In this document: piece after piece, positions 62,229 through 64,000 of the stretch | Numbering within the stretch: position 1 is the first letter of the stretch | Layout of the letters: every line of letters begins with the position of its first letter | Origin: Rossellomorea vietnamensis | Lineage (GTDB): Bacteria; Bacillota; Bacilli; Bacillales; Bacillaceae_B | Length of the DNA stretch: 64,000 bases | Assembly (NCBI RefSeq): GCF_008180615.1 | Contig: NZ_VTEH01000019.1 | Coordinates: 34,343 to 98,342 of the forward strand | Direction: 5' to 3' | Made by a program: the position numbers and the translations under genes | The notes under the pieces: generated by a model | Database searches by the model: none | The model's input: only the letters and a program-made list of their open reading frames with translations | What the model was told of the DNA's origin: nothing

Positions 62229-62319
62229 GGGGAAGTACTCAAGTGGCTGAAGAGGCGCCCCTGCTAAGGGTGTAGGTCGTGTAAGCGGCGCGAGGGTTCA
62301 AATCCCTCCTTCTCCGCCA
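62229..62319 (+). tRNA. tRNA-Ser (GCT)
   Basis: Long variable arm, acceptor GGGGAAG / CTTCTCC, anticodon GCT in CTGCTAAG, T-loop GGTTCAAATCC, CCA encoded. Confidence 0.96.
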
Positions 62320-62327
62320 TACTATAT

Positions 62328-62402
62328 GGCCCGTTGGTCAAGCGGTTAAGACACCGCCCTTTCACGGCGGTAACACGGGTTCGAATCCCGTACGGGTCAC
62401 CA
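62328..62402 (+). tRNA. tRNA-Glu (TTC)
   Basis: Acceptor GGCCCGT / ACGGGTC, anticodon TTC in CTTTCAC, T-loop GGTTCGAATCC, CCA encoded. Confidence 0.96.
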
Positions 62403-62460
62403 AATTCTTTTGTGAAGCGGAGTGCTGAACTCCAATTCGAAAGACTTTGGCAAATGCATA

Positions 62461-62535
62461 ACTTCTGCTCCTTACATTAAGGAGAGATAATTTGATAAGT
62501 AATATCTGCCCCTTACATTAAGGAAGGATATTTTG
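62461..62535. repeat. Two-unit repeat in the tRNA cluster
   Basis: CTGCTCCTTACATTAAGGA and CTGCCCCTTACATTAAGGA occur 41 bases apart; each contains CCTTA / TAAGG. It lies between tRNA-Glu and tRNA-Asp. Confidence 0.7.
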
Positions 62536-62554
62536 CTTGTCAGCAAAAAATCCT

Positions 62555-62631
62555 GGTCCGGTAGTTCAGTTGGTTAGAATGCCTGCCTGTCACGCAGGAG
62601 GTCGCGGGTTCGAGTCCCGTCCGGACCGCCA
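62555..62631 (+). tRNA. tRNA-Asp (GTC)
   Basis: Acceptor GGTCCGG / CCGGACC, anticodon GTC in CTGTCAC, T-loop GGTTCGAGTCC, CCA encoded. Confidence 0.97.
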
Positions 62632-62652
62632 TAATATTTTTCGAGAAAGTTC

Positions 62653-62682
62653 TTGACAACTTTTAAAGAAACATGTTATATT
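62653..62682 (+). promoter_or_regulatory. Second promoter in the tRNA cluster
   Basis: TTGACA (62653-62658), 18 bases, TATATT (62677-62682), between tRNA-Asp and tRNA-Gln. Confidence 0.7.
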
Positions 62683-62715
62683 ATAAACCTCGCATTTGCG
62701 GGATTTAAAAAATGA

Positions 62716-62790
62716 TGGGCTATAGCCAAGCGGTAAGGCATCGCACTTTGACTGCGACATGCGTTGGTTCGAATCCAGCTAGCCCAGCCA
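62716..62790 (+). tRNA. tRNA-Gln (TTG)
   Basis: Acceptor TGGGCTA / TAGCCCA, anticodon TTG in CTTTGAC, T-loop GGTTCGAATCC, CCA encoded. Confidence 0.96.
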
Positions 62791-62794
62791 TTTA

Positions 62795-62870
62795 GAGCCA
62801 TTAGCTCAGTTGGTAGAGCATCTGACTTTTAATCAGAGGGTCGAAGGTTCGAATCCTTCATGGCTCACCA
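62795..62870 (+). tRNA. tRNA-Lys (TTT)
   Basis: Acceptor GAGCCAT / ATGGCTC, anticodon TTT in CTTTTAA, T-loop GGTTCGAATCC, CCA encoded. Confidence 0.97.
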
Positions 62871-62906
62871 TTTTGTTTTACTTGGTGTGAAACAAACTAT
62901 AATCAT

Positions 62907-62988
62907 GCGGGTGTGGCGGAATTGGCAGACGCACCAGACTTAGGATCTGGCGCCGCAAGGCGTGGGGGTTCAAGTCCCTTCACCCGCA
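62907..62988 (+). tRNA. tRNA-Leu (TAG), CCA not encoded
   Basis: Acceptor GCGGGTG / CACCCGC, anticodon TAG in ACTTAGGA, long variable arm, T-loop GGTTCAAGTCC. The acceptor is followed by ACTT, so CCA must be added by nucleotidyltransferase. Confidence 0.95.
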
Positions 62989-63011
62989 CTTTTATTTTTT
63001 TGAAATAATGA

Positions 63012-63040
63012 TTGACATCTAACGTTTTAAATTATATAAT
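63012..63040 (+). promoter_or_regulatory. Consensus promoter before tRNA-Leu (GAG)
   Basis: TTGACA (63012-63017), 17 bases, TATAAT (63035-63040), perfect sigma-A consensus; it probably drives the last tRNAs and the rRNA operon. Confidence 0.9.
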
Positions 63041-63059
63041 TGGTTTTGTCGCTTTTTAC

Positions 63060-63145
<86 letters not shown>

Positions 63146-63162
63146 ACTAGTCAATACAATAT

Positions 63163-63239
63163 GCGCCCGTAGCTCAATTGGATAGAGCGTTTGACTACGG
63201 ATCAAAAGGTTAGGGGTTCGACTCCTCTCGGGCGCGCCA
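63163..63239 (+). tRNA. tRNA-Arg (ACG)
   Basis: Acceptor GCGCCCG / CGGGCGC, anticodon ACG in CTACGGA, T-loop GGTTCGACTCC, CCA encoded. Confidence 0.96.
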
Positions 63240-63294
63240 TTTTCATAGTGACTCAATCCTGTTTTGGGAATGAGATGAACAGAACGGGGAGTAG

Positions 63295-63361
63295 CTCAGC
63301 TTGGTAGAGCACTTGGTTTGGGACCAAGGGGTCGCAGGTTCAAATCCTGTCTTCCCGACCA
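63295..63361 (+). tRNA. tRNA-Pro (TGG)
   Basis: Acceptor CGGGGAG / CTTCCCG, anticodon TGG in TTTGGGA, T-loop GGTTCAAATCC, CCA encoded. Confidence 0.95.
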
Positions 63362-63377
63362 GTGAGCAATTGAATAT

Positions 63378-63451
63378 GCGGGTGTAGTTTAGTGGTAAAA
63401 CCTCAGCCTTCCAAGCTGATGATGAGGGTTCGATTCCCTTCACCCGCTCCA
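63378..63451 (+). tRNA. tRNA-Gly (TCC)
   Basis: Acceptor GCGGGTG / CACCCGC, anticodon TCC in CTTCCAA, T-loop GGTTCGATTCC, CCA encoded. Confidence 0.96.
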
Positions 63452-63572
63452 TACTATACTAATTGAACCTTGAAAACTGAACAAAACAAACAAAACGTCA
63501 ACGTAAATCTAGTAAGAACTCGTTTCTTACAAAGTTGCTAACACTTTAATTAGCAAATGAGCAAGTCAAACT

Positions 63573-64000
<428 letters not shown>

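Overview
The window is chromosomal DNA of a spore-forming Bacillaceae (Bacillus sensu lato). The evidence is the Bacillus subtilis-like order murF - cshA - ydbS/ydbT - ydcA (rhomboid) - acpS - ydcC - alr - ndoAI/ndoA - rsbRSTUVWX/sigB - tex - cmpA - sprT-like - tRNA cluster - 16S rRNA, together with sporulation genes (tgl, a yjcZ-type gene, ydcC, cmpA), GGAGG ribosome-binding sites and frequent TTG/GTG starts. I cannot name the species from the 16S start alone.

Layout. 1-8.6 kb: cold-shock protein, a GNAT, a YpuA-like DUF1002 protein, a membrane PAS-GGDEF-EAL protein, a YueD-type reductase, a lipoprotein and a sugar epimerase-like protein. 8.6-9.55 kb: a transposase-less candidate mobile element with terminal inverted repeats and an 8-bp direct repeat, carrying one small membrane-protein gene and a perfect 60-bp palindrome. 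9.7-21.4 kb: a frameshifted hydroxyacyl-CoA dehydrogenase gene, cardiolipin synthase, cystine symporter tcyP, a phosphatase/NUDIX pair, a decayed CBS-domain gene, a LysM-CAP protein, a lipid kinase and a DUF368 lipid carrier translocase. 21.5-34.1 kb: argS with T-box, rodA, mgtE, acetyltransferase, glyoxalase, spore transglutaminase, MFS and SulP transporters. 34.4-35.85 kb: an IS3-family insertion sequence. 36.3-53.4 kb: usp, ddl, murF, hydrolases, the RNA helicase cshA, uvsE, ydbST with a sigma-W promoter, acpS, alr and the MazEF-type pair ndoAI/ndoA. 53.8-58.7 kb: the complete eight-gene sigma-B partner-switching operon with its internal sigma-B promoter. 59-64 kb: tex, cmpA, a SprT-like gene, eleven tRNA genes and the 5' part of a 16S rRNA gene.

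The most unusual property is intergenic. At least nine gene-free gaps hold tandem arrays whose sequences differ from gap to gap but whose periods coincide: 53 bp (three arrays), 52 bp (three arrays), 105 bp built of two about 52-bp halves, 125-126 bp and 21 bp. These are close to 5, 10, 12 and 2 turns of B-DNA; one further array of 25 bp does not fit. Most units carry a short word and its reverse complement (ATGTAC/GTACAT, GAGACC/GGTCTC, GAGCC/GGCTC, CATCAAAT/ATTTGATG, AAGGGGAAA/TTTCCCCTT). I do not know a described system that matches this. An IS3 element has inserted into one array.

Functionally the genes fit a Gram-positive cell making wall precursor (alr, ddl, murF, rodA, DUF368), tuning its envelope (cls, ydbST) and handling stress (sigma-B operon, ndoA, usp, uvsE, cshA). 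All assignments are from reading the sequence; no search was run.
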